Of a stretch of DNA of 64,000 nt, positions 27,526 to 39,697 are shown one piece after another. Numbering within the stretch: position 1 is the stretch's first letter; each line of letters starts with the position of its first letter. The translations under genes and the position numbers were made by a program. Source of the stretch: Alsobacter soli (GTDB lineage: Bacteria; Pseudomonadota; Alphaproteobacteria; Rhizobiales; Beijerinckiaceae); assembly GCF_003004785.1 (NCBI RefSeq), contig NZ_PVZS01000003.1, positions 62,001 to 126,000 of the forward strand. The letters run 5' to 3'. Under the pieces are notes generated by a model. It made no database searches. It was not told the DNA's origin and was given only the letters and a program-made list of their open reading frames with translations.

Positions 27526-28983
27526 CTATCGCGTGGTGCGGATCACCTGGATGTCGAGGTCCCGGATCTTCTTGCGGAGCGTGTTTCGGTTGAGCCCCAG
27601 CAGCTCCGCCGCCTTGATCTGGTTGCCGCGGGTCGCGGCCAGAGCGGCGCCGATCAGCGGCTCCTCCAGGTCCCTCAACACCCGGTGATAGAGCCCGGGC
27701 GGCGGCAGGTCGCCCTTGAACTGGGCGAAGTACTTGCCGAGGTGCCGTTCCACCGAGGCCATCAGGGTGTCGTCCTCCGGCGCAGCCTCGCCGGGCTTCG
27801 TAACCGTGGACGGAGACGCCAGGCTCGGCTCCGCCAGCTCCGCCTCGATCAGCGGCTCCGTGATAGTCTCCTGCGGGTACAGGGCGGCGAGGCGCCGGAC
27901 GAGGTTCTCCAGCTCGCGCACGTTGCCGGGCCAGCGGTAGCGCTTCATCCGGTCGAGCGCCGCGGCGTCGATCTGCTTGCGTGGCAGTCCCTCGCGCTCC
28001 ACCAAGGTGAAGAAGTGCCGCACGAGGTCCGCGATATCCTCCGAGCGCTCGCGCAGCGGCGGCAGCCGCAGAGGCACGACGTTGAGCCGGAAGAACAGGT
28101 CCTCGCGGAACAGGCCCTGCTGGATGGAGATCCGCAGGTCCTTGTTGGTGGCCGCCACGATGCGGACGTTGGTCTTGATGGGCGTGCGCCCGCCGACGGT
28201 GGTGTACTCGCCCTGCTGCAGCACGCGCAGGAGCCGCGTCTGCGCCTCCATGGGCATGTCGCCGATCTCGTCCAGGAACAGCGTGCCGCCCTCGGCCTGC
28301 TCGAAGCGCCCGGACGCCCGCTGCAACGCTCCCGTGAAGGCGCCCTTCTCGTGGCCGAAAAGCTCGCTCTCGATCAGGTCCCGCGGAATGGCCGCCATGT
28401 TGACGGCCACGAACGGCCCCTTCCGCCGCTTGCCGTAGTCGTGCAGGGCCCGGGCCACCAGCTCCTTGCCCGTGCCGGACTCGCCGGTGATCATCACCGT
28501 GAGGTCGGTCTGCATGAGCCGCGCAAGCGCCCGGTAGATCTCCTGCATGGCCGGAGAGCGGCCGACCAGCGGGATGTCCTCGGGATGATCCGGCTCTTCC
28601 GCGCTGGGCGCGCCCTTGGGCCGCGACAGCGCGCGGGAGACGATGGCCATGAGCTCCTTCAGGTCGAAGGGCTTGGGCAGGTACTCGTAGGCGCCCCGCT
28701 CGGACGCCTTGATGGCGGTCATGAACGTGTTCTGGGCGCTCATGACGATGATCGGGAGATCGGGCCGCAGCTTCTTGATGCGCGGCAGCACGTCGAACGC
28801 GTTCTCGTCCGGCATCACGACATCGGTGACCACGAGGTCGCCCTCGCCGGCCGCCACCCAGCGCCACAGGCCGGAAGCGGTGCCCGTTGACCTGACTTCA
28901 TAACCGGCGCGCGCAAGCGCCTGATTCAAAACGGTCCGGATTGCGGCATCGTCGTCTGCGACGAGGATAGTGCCACTCGGCAT
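27526..28983 (-). CDS. ntrC: Nitrogen regulation response regulator NtrC (NR(I))
   Basis: 485-aa sigma54-dependent activator of nitrogen-limitation genes. The receiver domain has the acidic pair Asp10-Asp12, phosphoacceptor Asp54 and Lys104. The AAA+ domain has Walker A GESGTGKE (167-174), the sigma54-contacting GAFTGA loop (214-219) and Walker B GTLFLDEI (233-240). A Fis-type helix-turn-helix with [16 protein letters not shown] ends the protein. All motifs are intact. It is 19 bp downstream of ntrB, in the usual alphaproteobacterial dusB-ntrB-ntrC order. Confidence 0.97.
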   Translation of the reverse strand: MPSGTILVADDDAAIRTVLNQALARAGYEVRSTGTASGLWRWVAAGEGDLVVTDVVMPDENAFDVLPRIKKLRPDLPIIVMSAQNTFMTAIKASERGAYEYLPKPFDLKELMAIVSRALSRPKGAPSAEEPDHPEDIPLVGRSPAMQEIYRALARLMQTDLTVMITGESGTGKELVARALHDYGKRRKGPFVAVNMAAIPRDLIESELFGHEKGAFTGALQRASGRFEQAEGGTLFLDEIGDMPMEAQTRLLRVLQQGEYTTVGGRTPIKTNVRIVAATNKDLRISIQQGLFREDLFFRLNVVPLRLPPLRERSEDIADLVRHFFTLVEREGLPRKQIDAAALDRMKRYRWPGNVRELENLVRRLAALYPQETITEPLIEAELAEPSLASPSTVTKPGEAAPEDDTLMASVERHLGKYFAQFKGDLPPPGLYHRVLRDLEEPLIGAALAATRGNQIKAAELLGLNRNTLRKKIRDLDIQVIRTTR

Positions 28984-29002
28984 CGATCACCCTTCATAGT
29001 TG

Positions 29003-30139
29003 TCAGGCCCGACCATCGCGCGCCACATGCATGGGCATGAGCACGCGGAAGGTGGTTCTCCGGGGCAGGGAGTCGCACTCGATCACGCCTCCGTGGTCCC
29101 CGACGATCTTTGCTACCAAAGCAAGACCGAGGCCACTCCCGCTCTGCTTGGTAGTGACGAAGGGGTCGAAGAGGTGCCGGATGAGGTCGTCCGGCACGCC
29201 GGGGCCGTTGTCGCGCACGCAGAATTCCAGCGGGAGGCTCACGCGTTCGCGCGAGCCCGGGGCCGTGATGCGCACGCCGGGACGAAACGCGGTGGTGAGC
29301 TCGATTTCCCCGTCCACCGCGTCCGGGCCAATCGCCTCCGCTGCATTCTTCACCAGGTTGAGAAAGACCTGGATGAGCTGGTCGCGGTTGCCCATGACCG
29401 GCGGCAGCGAGGGATCGTAGGTCTCGATGAACCGGATATGCCGCGCGAATCCGGAAGCGGCGAGCCGCTTCACGTGCTCAAGCACGGCGTGGATGTTCAC
29501 CGGCTCGCGTTCGACGGGACGGCCGTCCGCGAAATCCTCGAACCGGTCCACGAGCTTCACGATCCGATCCGTTTCGTCGCAGATCAGGCGGGTGAGCCGC
29601 CGGTCGTCGTCGGAGGCCGACATCTCCAGCAACTGGGCTGCCCCACGAATCCCGGACAGCGGGTTCTTGATCTCGTGCGCCAGCATGGAGCCGAGCGCGG
29701 AAATCGAACGCGCCGCGCCGCGATGGGTCAACTGCCTGTCTATTTTTTCGGCAATTGTCCGTTCTTGCAGCATCAGCACGACATGAGGGTCGCCCTCGCC
29801 CGCCGGCGCGACGAACACGTCGACGATGCGCTCGCTGCCGAGCCGCGGGCTGCCGATGTCCACGCGGTACTCGTTCATGCTGCCTTCGCGGCGTCGGGCC
29901 TCGTCCACCAGGTTCAGGATGGGCGAGCCGAACGGCAGCAAATCCGCGAGTTGATGCCGCTTCAGCATCGGCCGGCTCATCTCGAAGAAGAACTCGGCCG
30001 CCGCATTGGCCTCCGCCACCTTGCCGTCCGTGTCGATCAGCAGCACGGGCAGCGGCAGCACGTTGAGGATGGCCTCGCCCCGGCCGCCTGGCGTGGCGGC
30101 CGGCTCGCGTCGGCGGTTCAGGTTGAGCGTGAAGTTCAT
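29003..30139 (-). CDS. ntrB: Nitrogen regulation sensor kinase NtrB (NR(II))
   Basis: 378-aa soluble histidine kinase that phosphorylates NtrC under control of PII proteins. A PAS domain spans about residues 22-130 ([19 protein letters not shown]). The phosphorylated histidine is His155 in [12 protein letters not shown]. The ATPase part shows the N box (NLVKNAAEA), the G1 box (VRDNGPGVP) and the G2 box (GSGLGLAL). There are no membrane segments. The start overlaps the dusB stop as ATGA, so the two are translationally coupled; the frame continuing upstream is within dusB. Confidence 0.96.
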   Translation of the reverse strand: MNFTLNLNRRREPAATPGGRGEAILNVLPLPVLLIDTDGKVAEANAAAEFFFEMSRPMLKRHQLADLLPFGSPILNLVDEARRREGSMNEYRVDIGSPRLGSERIVDVFVAPAGEGDPHVVLMLQERTIAEKIDRQLTHRGAARSISALGSMLAHEIKNPLSGIRGAAQLLEMSASDDDRRLTRLICDETDRIVKLVDRFEDFADGRPVEREPVNIHAVLEHVKRLAASGFARHIRFIETYDPSLPPVMGNRDQLIQVFLNLVKNAAEAIGPDAVDGEIELTTAFRPGVRITAPGSRERVSLPLEFCVRDNGPGVPDDLIRHLFDPFVTTKQSGSGLGLALVAKIVGDHGGVIECDSLPRRTTFRVLMPMHVARDGRA

Positions 30140-31167
30140 GCGGCGGCGTCCAGCAGGGGGCTGTCGAAGGCGGCGTTGAGCGCCGCGATGACTGCGGTAG
30201 GAGAGTCCTGGGTCACGAGCGCCTGGCGCAGGTCCTGGGGAACCGCATGGCCCTGGCGAACGAGGTCTTCGGCGTAGGCGGCGAGGTGCTTGCGCGCATG
30301 GCGCAGCCCCACATGGACGCCATAGGCCGAGAGGAGGCTGTCGTAATGTTCGAGCGCGGCCAGTCGGCGTTCCTCGATGCTCGGCGCCTTCGCCGGCTCG
30401 CCGGCAAGGGCCTTGGCGATGACGCCCGGCAACCAGGGCCGCCCCACGGCCGCGCGGCCCACCATGACGCCGTCCGCGCCGGAGCGCGCCAGCATGGCGC
30501 GCGCGTCCTCGACGCTGGCGCAGTCGCCATTGGCGATCACCGGGATCGAGACGGCGTCCTTGACGGCGCGGATCGCCGCCCAATCCGCCTGCCCCTTGTA
30601 GAACTGGCAGCGCGTGCGCCCATGAACCGTGACGAGCTGGACGCCCGCCTCCTCCGCACGACGCGCCAGATCCGGCGCGTTCCGCGCCGTGTCGTCCCAG
30701 CCCAGCCGCATTTTCACCGTGACCGGGATCGAGACGGCTGCGACGGTGGCCTCGATGAGCGAGAGCGCGTGATCCAGGTCGCGCATGAGGGCGGAGCCGG
30801 CAAGCCCGCCCGTAACCTTCTTGGCCGGGCATCCCATGTTGATGTCGACCGCCGCTGCGCCTGAGGCCTCCGCCACCTTTGCGGCCTCGCCCATCCAATA
30901 CGGCTCGCGCCCGGCGATCTGGACCACGTGCGGATCGACGCCCGTCCCCTCCGCCCGCAGCTGCGCCTCGGCGGAGCCCCGAACAAACTCGTCTGACGCG
31001 ACCATCTCGGACACCACGAGCGAAGTGCCGAACCGTCTGGCGATGCGCCTCAAGCCGACATCGGTCACCCCCGACATAGGGGCGAGCGCCGTGCAGCCGT
31101 CCAAGACCAGCGCACCAATCCTGACTGGGGGAAGGGAGCCCTGCCCCTTTTTTGTGCAGTCTACCAT
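30136..31167 (-). CDS. dusB: tRNA-dihydrouridine synthase DusB (NifR3-like)
   Basis: 343-aa flavoenzyme that reduces uridines in the tRNA D-loop with FMN and NADPH. The APMSGVTD segment near residue 29 and the catalytic Cys113 in [14 protein letters not shown] are diagnostic; [12 protein letters not shown]-like sequence ([12 protein letters not shown]) near residue 240 forms the FMN phosphate site. It is the first gene of dusB-ntrB-ntrC, whose position upstream of ntrBC gave the old name nifR3. It diverges from ispDF with 128 bp between the starts. Confidence 0.95.
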   Translation of the reverse strand: MVDCTKKGQGSLPPVRIGALVLDGCTALAPMSGVTDVGLRRIARRFGTSLVVSEMVASDEFVRGSAEAQLRAEGTGVDPHVVQIAGREPYWMGEAAKVAEASGAAAVDINMGCPAKKVTGGLAGSALMRDLDHALSLIEATVAAVSIPVTVKMRLGWDDTARNAPDLARRAEEAGVQLVTVHGRTRCQFYKGQADWAAIRAVKDAVSIPVIANGDCASVEDARAMLARSGADGVMVGRAAVGRPWLPGVIAKALAGEPAKAPSIEERRLAALEHYDSLLSAYGVHVGLRHARKHLAAYAEDLVRQGHAVPQDLRQALVTQDSPTAVIAALNAAFDSPLLDAAA

Positions 31168-31295
31168 GGCGCCTGCATTCTAGACATCTTTTGCGCTGCA
31201 ACAAGGGGCTCGGGCGCTCCATCCTCTCGATCGCTCCGCCTGTCGCCTGGCGGCGACGGTTTGACGGTGGCCTCGTTCCGCGTCAAACGAGAGCC

Positions 31296-32504
31296 ATGTC
31301 AAAGCAGCCCGTCTGGGCCGTGTTGGTCGTCGCCGCGGGACGTGGCGAGCGGGCCGGCCTAGGCCTTCCCAAGCAATACCGGCCAGTGGCCGGGATCAGC
31401 GTCCTCGCGCGCAGCATCCTGGCGCTGGGCGAAGCCCTGCCCGAGGCGCAAATCCTATGTGCGACGGGCCCCGAGGACGGCCCGCGCTATGCCGCGATGC
31501 TGGATGAATTGCCGCCCGAACTCGCGCGCCGCCTGCTGCCGCCCGTCATCGGAGGCCCCACGCGGCAAGCCTCCGTGCGCAACGGGCTGGAGTCGCTGTC
31601 CCGGCTCGCCACGCCGCCGACGCACGTCCTTATCCACGATGCCGCGCGGCCGTTCGCCTCCGCATCGCTTGTTCAGCGGGTCGCGGCCGCAGCCGCCGAA
31701 ACCGGCGCCGCCGTTCCGGGCGTACCTGTCGTAGACACGATCAAGCGAGTGGACGCAGCCGGCGCGATCATCGAAACGCCCGCCCGCAGCGAACTCCGGG
31801 CGGTCCAGACCCCGCAGGCCTTCGCGTTCGAGCCTTTGCTCGCGGCGCATCGCCGTGCGGCCGACGCCGGCGTTGCTGACCTGACCGACGACGCCGCCGT
31901 CGCGGAATGGGCGGGCTCGACCGTCCGCGTGGTAGAGGGAGATGTGCGCAACGTGAAGCTCACCCGCCCCGAGGATTTCGCCGAGGCCGAAGCCCGGCTG
32001 AGCCGGCCGCTGGAGACCCGCGTCGGCTTCGGCTACGACGTGCACGCCTTCGGTCCCGGAGACCATGTGATGCTGGGCGGCGTCGCCATTCCGCACAGCC
32101 AGGGCGTCACCGCGCATTCGGATGGCGACGTGGCCCTGCACGCGGTCACGGACGCCGTGCTCGGCGCCCTCGCCGACGGCGACATCGGCTCGCATTTTCC
32201 GCCCTCCGACATGCAGTGGAAGGGCGCGTCGTCCGACCGCTTCCTCGCCCATGCGGTGGACCTTGTCCGGGCCCGCGGCGGGCGCATCGACCATGTCGAC
32301 GTGACGATCGTGTGCGAGGCGCCCAAGGTCGGCCCGCACCGCGACGCCATGCGGGCGCGCATCGCGGACATCTGCGCCATCGCGCCGGGGCGCGTCGCCG
32401 TGAAGGCGACCACCTCCGAGCGCATGGGCTTCACCGGCCGGGGCGAGGGCATCGTGGCCCAGGCCATCGCCACCCTGCGCCTGCCGCCGGAGCCGGAAGC
32501 ATGA
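31296..32504 (+). CDS. ispDF: Bifunctional IspD-IspF of the MEP isoprenoid pathway
   Basis: 402-aa fusion of 2-C-methyl-D-erythritol 4-phosphate cytidylyltransferase (IspD, about residues 1-235) and MECDP synthase (IspF, about 240-402). IspD shows [18 protein letters not shown] and the HDAARPF motif. IspF begins [11 protein letters not shown] with the zinc-binding Asp/His and has [17 protein letters not shown]. The fusion is a hallmark of alphaproteobacteria and epsilonproteobacteria. GAGAGCC precedes the ATG. Its stop overlaps the cinA-type start (ATGA). Confidence 0.97.
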   Translation: MSKQPVWAVLVVAAGRGERAGLGLPKQYRPVAGISVLARSILALGEALPEAQILCATGPEDGPRYAAMLDELPPELARRLLPPVIGGPTRQASVRNGLESLSRLATPPTHVLIHDAARPFASASLVQRVAAAAAETGAAVPGVPVVDTIKRVDAAGAIIETPARSELRAVQTPQAFAFEPLLAAHRRAADAGVADLTDDAAVAEWAGSTVRVVEGDVRNVKLTRPEDFAEAEARLSRPLETRVGFGYDVHAFGPGDHVMLGGVAIPHSQGVTAHSDGDVALHAVTDAVLGALADGDIGSHFPPSDMQWKGASSDRFLAHAVDLVRARGGRIDHVDVTIVCEAPKVGPHRDAMRARIADICAIAPGRVAVKATTSERMGFTGRGEGIVAQAIATLRLPPEPEA

Positions 32505-32992
32505 TCCCGCACGACATCGAGAACCGCGCGGCCGCCGTGCTGGCTCACCTGCGCACCCGGGGCATGAAGGCCGCCACGGTGGAGTCTTGCACCGGCGGGC
32601 TGGTGTCGGGCGCCCTCACCGCCGTCCCCGGCTCCTCCGACGTCGTGGAGCGTGGCTTCGTGACCTACTCCAATGAGGCCAAGGTGGAATTGGTCGGGGT
32701 CCCCCCGGACGTGATCAGGGCCCATGGCGCCGTCAGCGAACCGGTGGCCCGCGCCATGGCCGAAGGCGCCCTCGCCCATTCGCCCGCGGACGTCTCCGTC
32801 GCCATCACCGGGGTCGCCGGCCCCGGCGGCGGCTCGGACCTGAAGCCGGTCGGCCTCGTCCACTTCGCCGCCGCCCGCCGCGGCGGGACGACGATCCACC
32901 TGGAGCGCCGCTACGGCGACCTCGGCCGCGCCGGCATCCGCGAAGCCGCCGTGCGCGACGCCCTGGACCTGCTGGAGCGCGTCAGCGCCTGA
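32501..32992 (+). CDS. CinA C-terminal domain protein (NMN amidohydrolase, PncC type)
   Basis: 163-aa protein equal to the C-terminal domain of CinA, which deamidates nicotinamide mononucleotide in NAD recycling. The conserved [20 protein letters not shown] (about residues 26-45), [10 protein letters not shown] and [18 protein letters not shown] segments hold the catalytic Ser and Lys. The N-terminal molybdopterin-like domain of full CinA is absent. It overlaps the end of ispDF by 4 bp, so the two are coupled. Confidence 0.92.
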   Translation: MIPHDIENRAAAVLAHLRTRGMKAATVESCTGGLVSGALTAVPGSSDVVERGFVTYSNEAKVELVGVPPDVIRAHGAVSEPVARAMAEGALAHSPADVSVAITGVAGPGGGSDLKPVGLVHFAAARRGGTTIHLERRYGDLGRAGIREAAVRDALDLLERVSA

Positions 32993-33020
32993 CCGGGCGG
33001 TCAGGCTCCCAGCCCAGTCT

Positions 33021-33118
33021 TTGCGAGGAGCGCAGCGACGAAGCAATCCAGGGGCCACGGCCTCCAACCCTCAGGTTCGCGCCCATCCCCCTGGATTGCT
33101 TCGCTGCGCTCGCAATGA
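33021..33118. repeat. Palindromic intergenic repeat, family REP-II (single copy)
   Basis: Facing arms TTGCGAGGAGCGCAGCGACG...AATCCAGGGG and CCCCTGGATTGCTTCGCTGC...CGCAA. The same unit occurs three times in tandem at 45067-45501. It lies between the converging cinA-type and coq10-like genes and may also help to end transcription there. Confidence 0.85.
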
Positions 33119-33139
33119 GGGGGAAGGGCCTGCCCGACC

Positions 33140-33625
33140 CTACGCCGGCCCCTCGGCCTGGGCCCCAAACCGCCGCCCGACGCCGTAGACCACGTTGGCC
33201 CGCTCCTCGAAGGCTTCGGCGAACTTCCGGAAGGCGCGCTCGAACATGGCGCCCATCAGCAGCCCGAGGGTGCGGCTGCGGAATTCGTAGTTGATGTAGA
33301 ACTCGATCACGCACCCGGCGGGATCCGCCTGGAACGACCAGCGGTTCTCCAGATGCCGGAACGGCCCGTCCACGTACTCGACCAGGATCTTGAGCCGCGG
33401 CCGGTCCAGCGTGACCCGGCTGGTGAACGTCTCGTGGATCGCCTTGTAGCCGACCGTCATGTCGGCCACGAGCACCTCCACGCCCTCCCCGCTCTGCGAC
33501 CGGCGGCGCACCTTGAGTCCCTCGCACAGCGGCAGGAACAGTGGGTACTTCTCCACGTCTGCGACGAGGTCGAACATGTCGGCGGGGGTGTGCTTCACCC
33601 GCCGCGTGGTGCGGAAGGAGGGCAT
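33140..33625 (-). CDS. COQ10/RatA family SRPBCC domain protein
   Basis: 161-aa START-like (polyketide cyclase) protein. The sequence MPSFRTTRRVKHTPADMFDLVADVEKYPLFLP and GYKAIHETFTSRVTL, then INYEFRSRTLGLLMGAMFERAFRKFAEAFEERA, is that of the COQ10-like family that binds ubiquinone; E. coli RatA belongs to it. In alphaproteobacteria this gene typically follows lipA, as here with a 6-bp gap. Role in quinone handling for respiration is inferred from the family. Confidence 0.88.
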   Translation of the reverse strand: MPSFRTTRRVKHTPADMFDLVADVEKYPLFLPLCEGLKVRRRSQSGEGVEVLVADMTVGYKAIHETFTSRVTLDRPRLKILVEYVDGPFRHLENRWSFQADPAGCVIEFYINYEFRSRTLGLLMGAMFERAFRKFAEAFEERANVVYGVGRRFGAQAEGPA

Positions 33626-33631
33626 GCCGGC

Positions 33632-34591
33632 TCAGGCGCCCTGCCGGGCGAGGCGCGCCGCCTTCAGCTTGGCGAAGTCCTCGCCGGCGTGGTGGGACGA
33701 GCGGGTGAGCGGCGAGGACGACACCAGCAGGAAGCCCTTGGTCTGGGCGATGGTCTCGAAGCTCTTGAACTCGTCCGGTGTGACGAAGCGGATCACCGGA
33801 TGGTGCTTCTTGGTCGGCTGCAGGTACTGCCCGATGGTGAGGAAATCCACGTCGGCCGAGCGCAGGTCGTCCATGAGCTGCAGCACCTCGTTCCGTTCCT
33901 CGCCGAGCCCTACCATGATGCCGGACTTGGTGAAGATGGTCGGGTCGAGCTCCTTCACCCGCTGCAGCAGGCGGATGGAATGGAAGTAGCGCGCGCCGGG
34001 CCGCACCTTGAGGTACTTGGACGGCACCGTCTCAAGATTGTGGTTGAACACGTCCGGCCGCGCCGCGACCACCACCTCCAGCGCCCCGTCCTTGCGCAGG
34101 AAGTCGGGCGTCAGCACCTCGATCGTGGTTTTCGGGCTCGTAGCCCGGATGGCGCGGATCACCTGGGCGAAGTGCTCGGCGCCGCCGTCGGCGAGGTCGT
34201 CCCGGTCCACGGAGGTGATGACGACGTGCTCCAGCCCGAGCTTGGCGACCGCCTCGGCGATGTGCGCCGGCTCAAGCGGATCGAGCGCGCCCGGCAGGCC
34301 GGTCTTCACGTTGCAGAAGGCGCAGGCCCGCGTGCAGGTGTCGCCCATGATCATGAAGGTGGCGTGCTTCTTGTCCCAGCATTCGCCGAGATTGGGGCAA
34401 CCCGCCTCCTCGCACACGGTGACGAGGTTGTTCTCGCGGACGATGCGGTTGGTCTCGGCCCATCGGGGCGAGCCCGGCGCTTTGACGCGGATCCACTCGG
34501 GCTTGCGCTGCACTGGCTGGTCCGGCCGATGCGCCTTCTCCGGATGGCGGGGACGCGTGTCCTTGTTCAGCGTGTCCAGGAGAACGGCCAT
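33632..34591 (-). CDS. lipA: Lipoyl synthase
   Basis: 319-aa radical-SAM enzyme that inserts two sulfurs into octanoyl-lysine on PDH E2 and other lipoyl domains. The auxiliary cluster cysteines are Cys60, Cys65 and Cys71 ([13 protein letters not shown]), and the radical-SAM CxxxCxxC is Cys86, Cys90 and Cys93. The C-terminal [10 protein letters not shown] supplies the family serine. The ATG at 34591 has GAGGAG 9 nt upstream. Its location just downstream of pdhABC-lpdA puts lipoylation next to the lipoyl enzymes it serves. Confidence 0.96.
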   Translation of the reverse strand: MAVLLDTLNKDTRPRHPEKAHRPDQPVQRKPEWIRVKAPGSPRWAETNRIVRENNLVTVCEEAGCPNLGECWDKKHATFMIMGDTCTRACAFCNVKTGLPGALDPLEPAHIAEAVAKLGLEHVVITSVDRDDLADGGAEHFAQVIRAIRATSPKTTIEVLTPDFLRKDGALEVVVAARPDVFNHNLETVPSKYLKVRPGARYFHSIRLLQRVKELDPTIFTKSGIMVGLGEERNEVLQLMDDLRSADVDFLTIGQYLQPTKKHHPVIRFVTPDEFKSFETIAQTKGFLLVSSSPLTRSSHHAGEDFAKLKAARLARQGA

Positions 34592-34710
34592 TGCTTCAAG
34601 CTCCTCGCGGCCGAGGGCCGCGCTCAACGGGAGGTAGTCAGTTTTGGGCGCCGCGGCAAGGCGGAGGACTACGGCGCCATGGTCGCATGGGCGGACTGCA
34701 TCTACTCGCC

Positions 34711-34858
34711 GTCATCCCCGGCCGGAGCGGCGAAGCCGCGGAGGGGAAGGGGATCCAGGGGCAGCGCGCGCCACGCATTGCCCTCGGAATCGCCCAGGAA
34801 GCGAACCCAGTTCCCTGGATCCCCTTCCCGGCCTGCTGCGCAGGCCGCAGGGGATGAC
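34711..34858. repeat. Palindromic intergenic repeat, family REP-I (copy 2)
   Basis: Same arms as at 24219-24402 (GTCATCCCCGGCCGGAGCGG at the left, GGGGATGAC at the right) with GGATCCAGGG/CCCTGGATCC inside. It lies between the GlsB-like gene and lipA on the same strand, where it could weaken read-through from the pdh operon into lipA. No gene is seen in the surrounding 272-bp gap. Confidence 0.85.
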
Positions 34859-34863
34859 GGCGC

Positions 34864-35154
34864 TTAGTAACCCGGAGGCCGGCCGCGAACCTGCCGCCAG
34901 ATCCACAGCACCAGCACCGCGCCGATCACGGCCGCCACCAGCGTGCGGAAGAAGCCGAACACGGGGACGTTCAGGAGCTCCGCCAGCTTGCCGCCCACGA
35001 AGCTGCCGGCGATGCCGACAAGCAGGTTGGTGAACAGCCCGTGGCGGGACTCGGTGATCTTCTCGGCGATCCAGCCGGCCAGCACGCCGACCACCAGCAT
35101 GGCGAAGAACCCCATGCCTGGGTTGCCGAGGGCGCCGTAGGTCTGTTCGTCCAT
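34864..35154 (-). CDS. GlsB/YeaQ/YmgE family membrane protein (copy 2)
   Basis: 96-aa protein with three hydrophobic segments (about residues 14-30, 38-56 and 68-86). The family pattern VVGVLAGWIAEKITESRHGLFTNLLVGIAGSFVGGKL is clear. It differs from the copy at 4010-4276 and has a basic C-terminal tail RQVRGRPPGY. Sitting 27 bp downstream of lpdA, it may be a late addition to the pdh operon. Function unknown beyond association with stress responses. Confidence 0.88.
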   Translation of the reverse strand: MDEQTYGALGNPGMGFFAMLVVGVLAGWIAEKITESRHGLFTNLLVGIAGSFVGGKLAELLNVPVFGFFRTLVAAVIGAVLVLWIWRQVRGRPPGY

Positions 35155-35181
35155 CAGGTGCCTCCTGGGCGTCGTTCTGGC

Positions 35182-36624
<1,443 letters not shown>

Positions 36625-36635
36625 TTGGCTCTCCC

Positions 36636-36717
36636 GTCATGCCCGGGCTTGACCCGGGCATCCACAAGAGGCCGGGCCACACGAAAGCGTGGATGGCCGG
36701 GACAGCCCGGCCATGAC
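36636..36717. repeat. Palindromic intergenic repeat, family REP-III
   Basis: Arms GTCATGCCCGGGCTTGACCC...GGATGGCCGGGACAGCCCGGCCATGAC form an 82-bp imperfect inverted repeat with inner hairpins (for example CCCGGGCTTGACCCGGG). It lies inside the pdh operon between pdhC and lpdA, ending 11 bp before pdhC and only 11 bp upstream of the lpdA start, so it covers the space before the lpdA ribosome site. Confidence 0.8.
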
Positions 36718-36727
36718 GAACAGGTGG

Positions 36728-38164
36728 CTAGACCAGCATGCTCATGGGGTTCTCGATGAACTCCTTGACCGCCGAGATCAGCTGGGCGCCCAGAGCCCCG
36801 TCCACCGAGCGGTGGTCGCAGGACATGGTGATGCTCATGACCGTGGCGACGGCCAGCTCGCCCTTGCGGACGACGGCGCGCTGCTCGCCCGCGCCCACGG
36901 CCAGGATGGTCGAGTGCGGCGGGTTGATCACGGCCGTGAAGTCCTTGATGCCGAACATGCCCAGGTTGGACACGGCGGTGGTGCCGCCCTGGTATTCCTC
37001 CGGCTTCAGCTTGCGGTCCTTGGCGCGGACCGCGAAGTCCTTCATCGCCTTGGCGATGGCCGAGAGGGTCTTCTCCTCGGCCTTGCGGATGATCGGCGTG
37101 ATCAGGCCGTTGCCGGGCAGCGCCACCGCGACGCCGACATCGGCGTGCTTGTGCTTCAGCATCGCGCCTTCGGTCCAGGTGACGTTGGCGTCCGGCACGC
37201 GCATCAGCGCCATGGCGAGCGCCTTGATCACCATGTCGTTGACGGAGACCTTCCAGGCCGGCGCGCCGTCCTTGCCCTTGGGCGCGGAGCCGTTGACCTG
37301 CTCGCGCAGCTTCAACAGCGCGTCGATCTCGCAGTCCACCGTGAGGTAGAACTGCGGGACCGTCTGCCGCGCCTCCGTGAGGCGGCGCGCGATGGTCTTG
37401 CGCATGTTGTCGTGCGGGATCTCCTCGTAGCTGCCGGGCTCGAAGAGCTTCTTCACGGCCTCGTCCGAGGCCGGAGTCGGCGCAGGCGCACGGGCCGCAG
37501 GCGCAGCGGCCGGAGCCGCCGTGGGCTGGGCCGCCGGCGCGGCCTTGGCAGCCCCGCCCTCCATGGCGGCGCGAACGTCGCGCTCCACGATGCGGCCGTG
37601 CGGGCCGGAGCCCTGGATCCGCCCGAGGTCGAGCCCGGCCTCCTTGGCGATGCGCTTGGCCAAGGGCGAGGCGAAGACGCGCGCGCCTTCCGCCGTCTGC
37701 GGGGACGGGGCTGCGGGAGCGCCCGCCGCCGGAGCGGCAGCCGTGAAGGAGGCGGCCGAGTGGGACTCGGGCGCCGCCGCAGCGGCTTCGGACTGGGGCG
37801 CGGCAGCCGCCTGGGCGGCGGCGGGCGGCGCCGCCGCCGTCACTACGTCAGGCGCGTTCTGGGGAGACTTCGCGCCGGGGGCGGAAGCAGCCCCGCCGGC
37901 GGCGACCGCCTTGGGGTCTTCGCCGTCGCCGGCGATCAGAGCGATGAGCTCGTTCACCGGCACGTCAGCCGTGCCCTCGGGCACCACGATCTTGGCGAGG
38001 ACGCCCTCGTCGACCGCCTCCACCTCCATGGTGGCCTTGTCGGTCTCGATCTCGGCGATGACGTCGCCGGCCTTGATGGCGTCGCCTTCCTTCTTGAGCC
38101 ACTTGGCGAGGTTGCCCTTCTCCATGGTGGGGGAGAGGGCCGGCATCAGGATGTTGATGGGCAT
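36728..38164 (-). CDS. pdhC: Pyruvate dehydrogenase E2, dihydrolipoamide acetyltransferase
   Basis: 478-aa core subunit of the PDH complex, transferring acetyl from lipoate to CoA. One lipoyl domain spans residues 1-78 with lipoylated Lys43 in [11 protein letters not shown]. After an Ala/Pro-rich linker there is an E1/E3-binding domain (about 158-195, [16 protein letters not shown]). The catalytic acyltransferase domain ends with [12 protein letters not shown], whose His near 450 is the catalytic base. GGAGAGCGCCC precedes the ATG, 13 bp after pdhB. Confidence 0.97.
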   Translation of the reverse strand: MPINILMPALSPTMEKGNLAKWLKKEGDAIKAGDVIAEIETDKATMEVEAVDEGVLAKIVVPEGTADVPVNELIALIAGDGEDPKAVAAGGAASAPGAKSPQNAPDVVTAAAPPAAAQAAAAPQSEAAAAAPESHSAASFTAAAPAAGAPAAPSPQTAEGARVFASPLAKRIAKEAGLDLGRIQGSGPHGRIVERDVRAAMEGGAAKAAPAAQPTAAPAAAPAARAPAPTPASDEAVKKLFEPGSYEEIPHDNMRKTIARRLTEARQTVPQFYLTVDCEIDALLKLREQVNGSAPKGKDGAPAWKVSVNDMVIKALAMALMRVPDANVTWTEGAMLKHKHADVGVAVALPGNGLITPIIRKAEEKTLSAIAKAMKDFAVRAKDRKLKPEEYQGGTTAVSNLGMFGIKDFTAVINPPHSTILAVGAGEQRAVVRKGELAVATVMSITMSCDHRSVDGALGAQLISAVKEFIENPMSMLV

Positions 38165-38177
38165 GGGCGCTCTCCGC

Positions 38178-39629
38178 TCAGCGGTAGGTCACGGCGCGGC
38201 AGGCGTCGATCACCTCGGCGACGCTCGGCAGGGCGAGTTTCTCGAGGTTCGCCGCGTACGGCATGGGCACGTCCTTGCCGGTGACGCGCTTCACGGGGGC
38301 GTCGAGGTAGTCGAAGGCCCGCTCCATGATCTGCGCCGCGATCTCGGCGCCGACGCCGGACTGCGGCCAGCCCTCTTCCACCGTCACGCAACGGCCGGTC
38401 TTCATCACGGAGGCCACGACCGTGTCGATGTCCATGGGACGGATCGTCCGCAGGTCGATCACCTCGGCGTAGATGTGCTTCTTGGCGAGCTCCTCGGCCG
38501 CCTTCAGGGCGTAGGTCATGCCGATGGAGAACGACACGATCGTCACGTCCTTGCCCGGGCGGGCGATGCGCGCCTTGCCGATTGGCAGGACGAACTCGTC
38601 CATCTTGGGCACGGGGGAAGACTGCCCGTAGAGGATCTCGTTCTCGAGGAAGATCACCGGGTTCGGATCCCGGATCGCCGCCTTGAGCAGGCCCTTGGCG
38701 TCGGCCGCGTTGGACGGGGCGATGACCTTGAGGCCGGGCACCTGGGAGTACCAGGCGGTGTAGTCCTGGCTGTGCTGGGCGGCGACGCGGGCGGCGGCGC
38801 CGTTCGGGCCGCGGAACACGATGGGGCAGCCCATCTGGCCACCCGACATGTAGAGGGTCTTGGCCGCGGAGTTGATGATCTGGTCGATCGCCTGCATGGC
38901 GAAGTTGAAGGTCATGAACTCCAGCACGGGCCGCAGGCCCGTCATGGCCGCCCCGACGGCGACGCCGGCGAAGCCGTGTTCCGTGATCGGGGTGTCGATG
39001 ACGCGCCGCGCGCTGAACTCCTGCAGCAAGCCTTGCGTGATTTTGTAGGCGCCCTGGTATTCGGCGACCTCCTCGCCCATCACGAACACCGTCTCGTCGC
39101 GACGCATCTCCTCCGCCATGGCGTCGCGGAGCGCCTCGCGCATGGTGATGGTGACCATCTCGGTCCCGGCCGGGATCTCGACGGAGCTGTCATAGGCGCC
39201 CTGGGTCGGCGACGCAGGAGCAGCCGGCACGGTCGCGGGAGCGCTCGCCTCGGGTTGGCGCTCCTCCTTGGGCGGAGGCGGCGTCTGCGCGGCGCCGGCG
39301 TCCACGGCCACGTTGTCGGCCGCGACATTGGCCGGCGCGCTTGCCGGGGAAGCCCCGCCGCCCGCGGCCGCGGCCGCGACGTCCTCGCCGTCGGCGGCCA
39401 GGATGGCGATCTTCTCGTTCACGGGCACGTCGGCCGAGCCGGCCGGCACCAGAATCTTGGCGAGCACGCCCTCGTCGACCGCCTCCACCTCCATGGTGGC
39501 CTTGTCGGTCTCGATTTCGGCGATCACGTCGCCGGGCTTCACCTTGTCGCCCTCGTTCTTGAGCCACTTGGCGAGATTGCCCTTCTCCATTGTCGGAGAC
39601 AGGGCCGGCATGAGGATATCGATCGGCAT
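38178..39629 (-). CDS. pdhB: Pyruvate dehydrogenase E1 beta subunit with N-terminal lipoyl domain
   Basis: 483-aa E1-beta subunit. Residues 1-78 form a lipoyl domain (Lys43 in [11 protein letters not shown]) nearly identical to that of PdhC. An Ala/Pro-rich linker follows, and the transketolase-like E1-beta fold starts near residue 155 ([16 protein letters not shown]) with [18 protein letters not shown] and a C-terminal transketolase domain. A lipoyl domain on E1-beta is a known alphaproteobacterial feature. The start at 39629 aligns exactly with that of PdhC; the frame continues upstream without homology. Confidence 0.96.
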   Translation of the reverse strand: MPIDILMPALSPTMEKGNLAKWLKNEGDKVKPGDVIAEIETDKATMEVEAVDEGVLAKILVPAGSADVPVNEKIAILAADGEDVAAAAAGGGASPASAPANVAADNVAVDAGAAQTPPPPKEERQPEASAPATVPAAPASPTQGAYDSSVEIPAGTEMVTITMREALRDAMAEEMRRDETVFVMGEEVAEYQGAYKITQGLLQEFSARRVIDTPITEHGFAGVAVGAAMTGLRPVLEFMTFNFAMQAIDQIINSAAKTLYMSGGQMGCPIVFRGPNGAAARVAAQHSQDYTAWYSQVPGLKVIAPSNAADAKGLLKAAIRDPNPVIFLENEILYGQSSPVPKMDEFVLPIGKARIARPGKDVTIVSFSIGMTYALKAAEELAKKHIYAEVIDLRTIRPMDIDTVVASVMKTGRCVTVEEGWPQSGVGAEIAAQIMERAFDYLDAPVKRVTGKDVPMPYAANLEKLALPSVAEVIDACRAVTYR

Positions 39630-39697
39630 GGGCGGGAAATCCCGTGAGAAAGGGTCGGCGGATCGCGGCGGCCGCGGGGAAGCGGCCGGCGTCGCGA

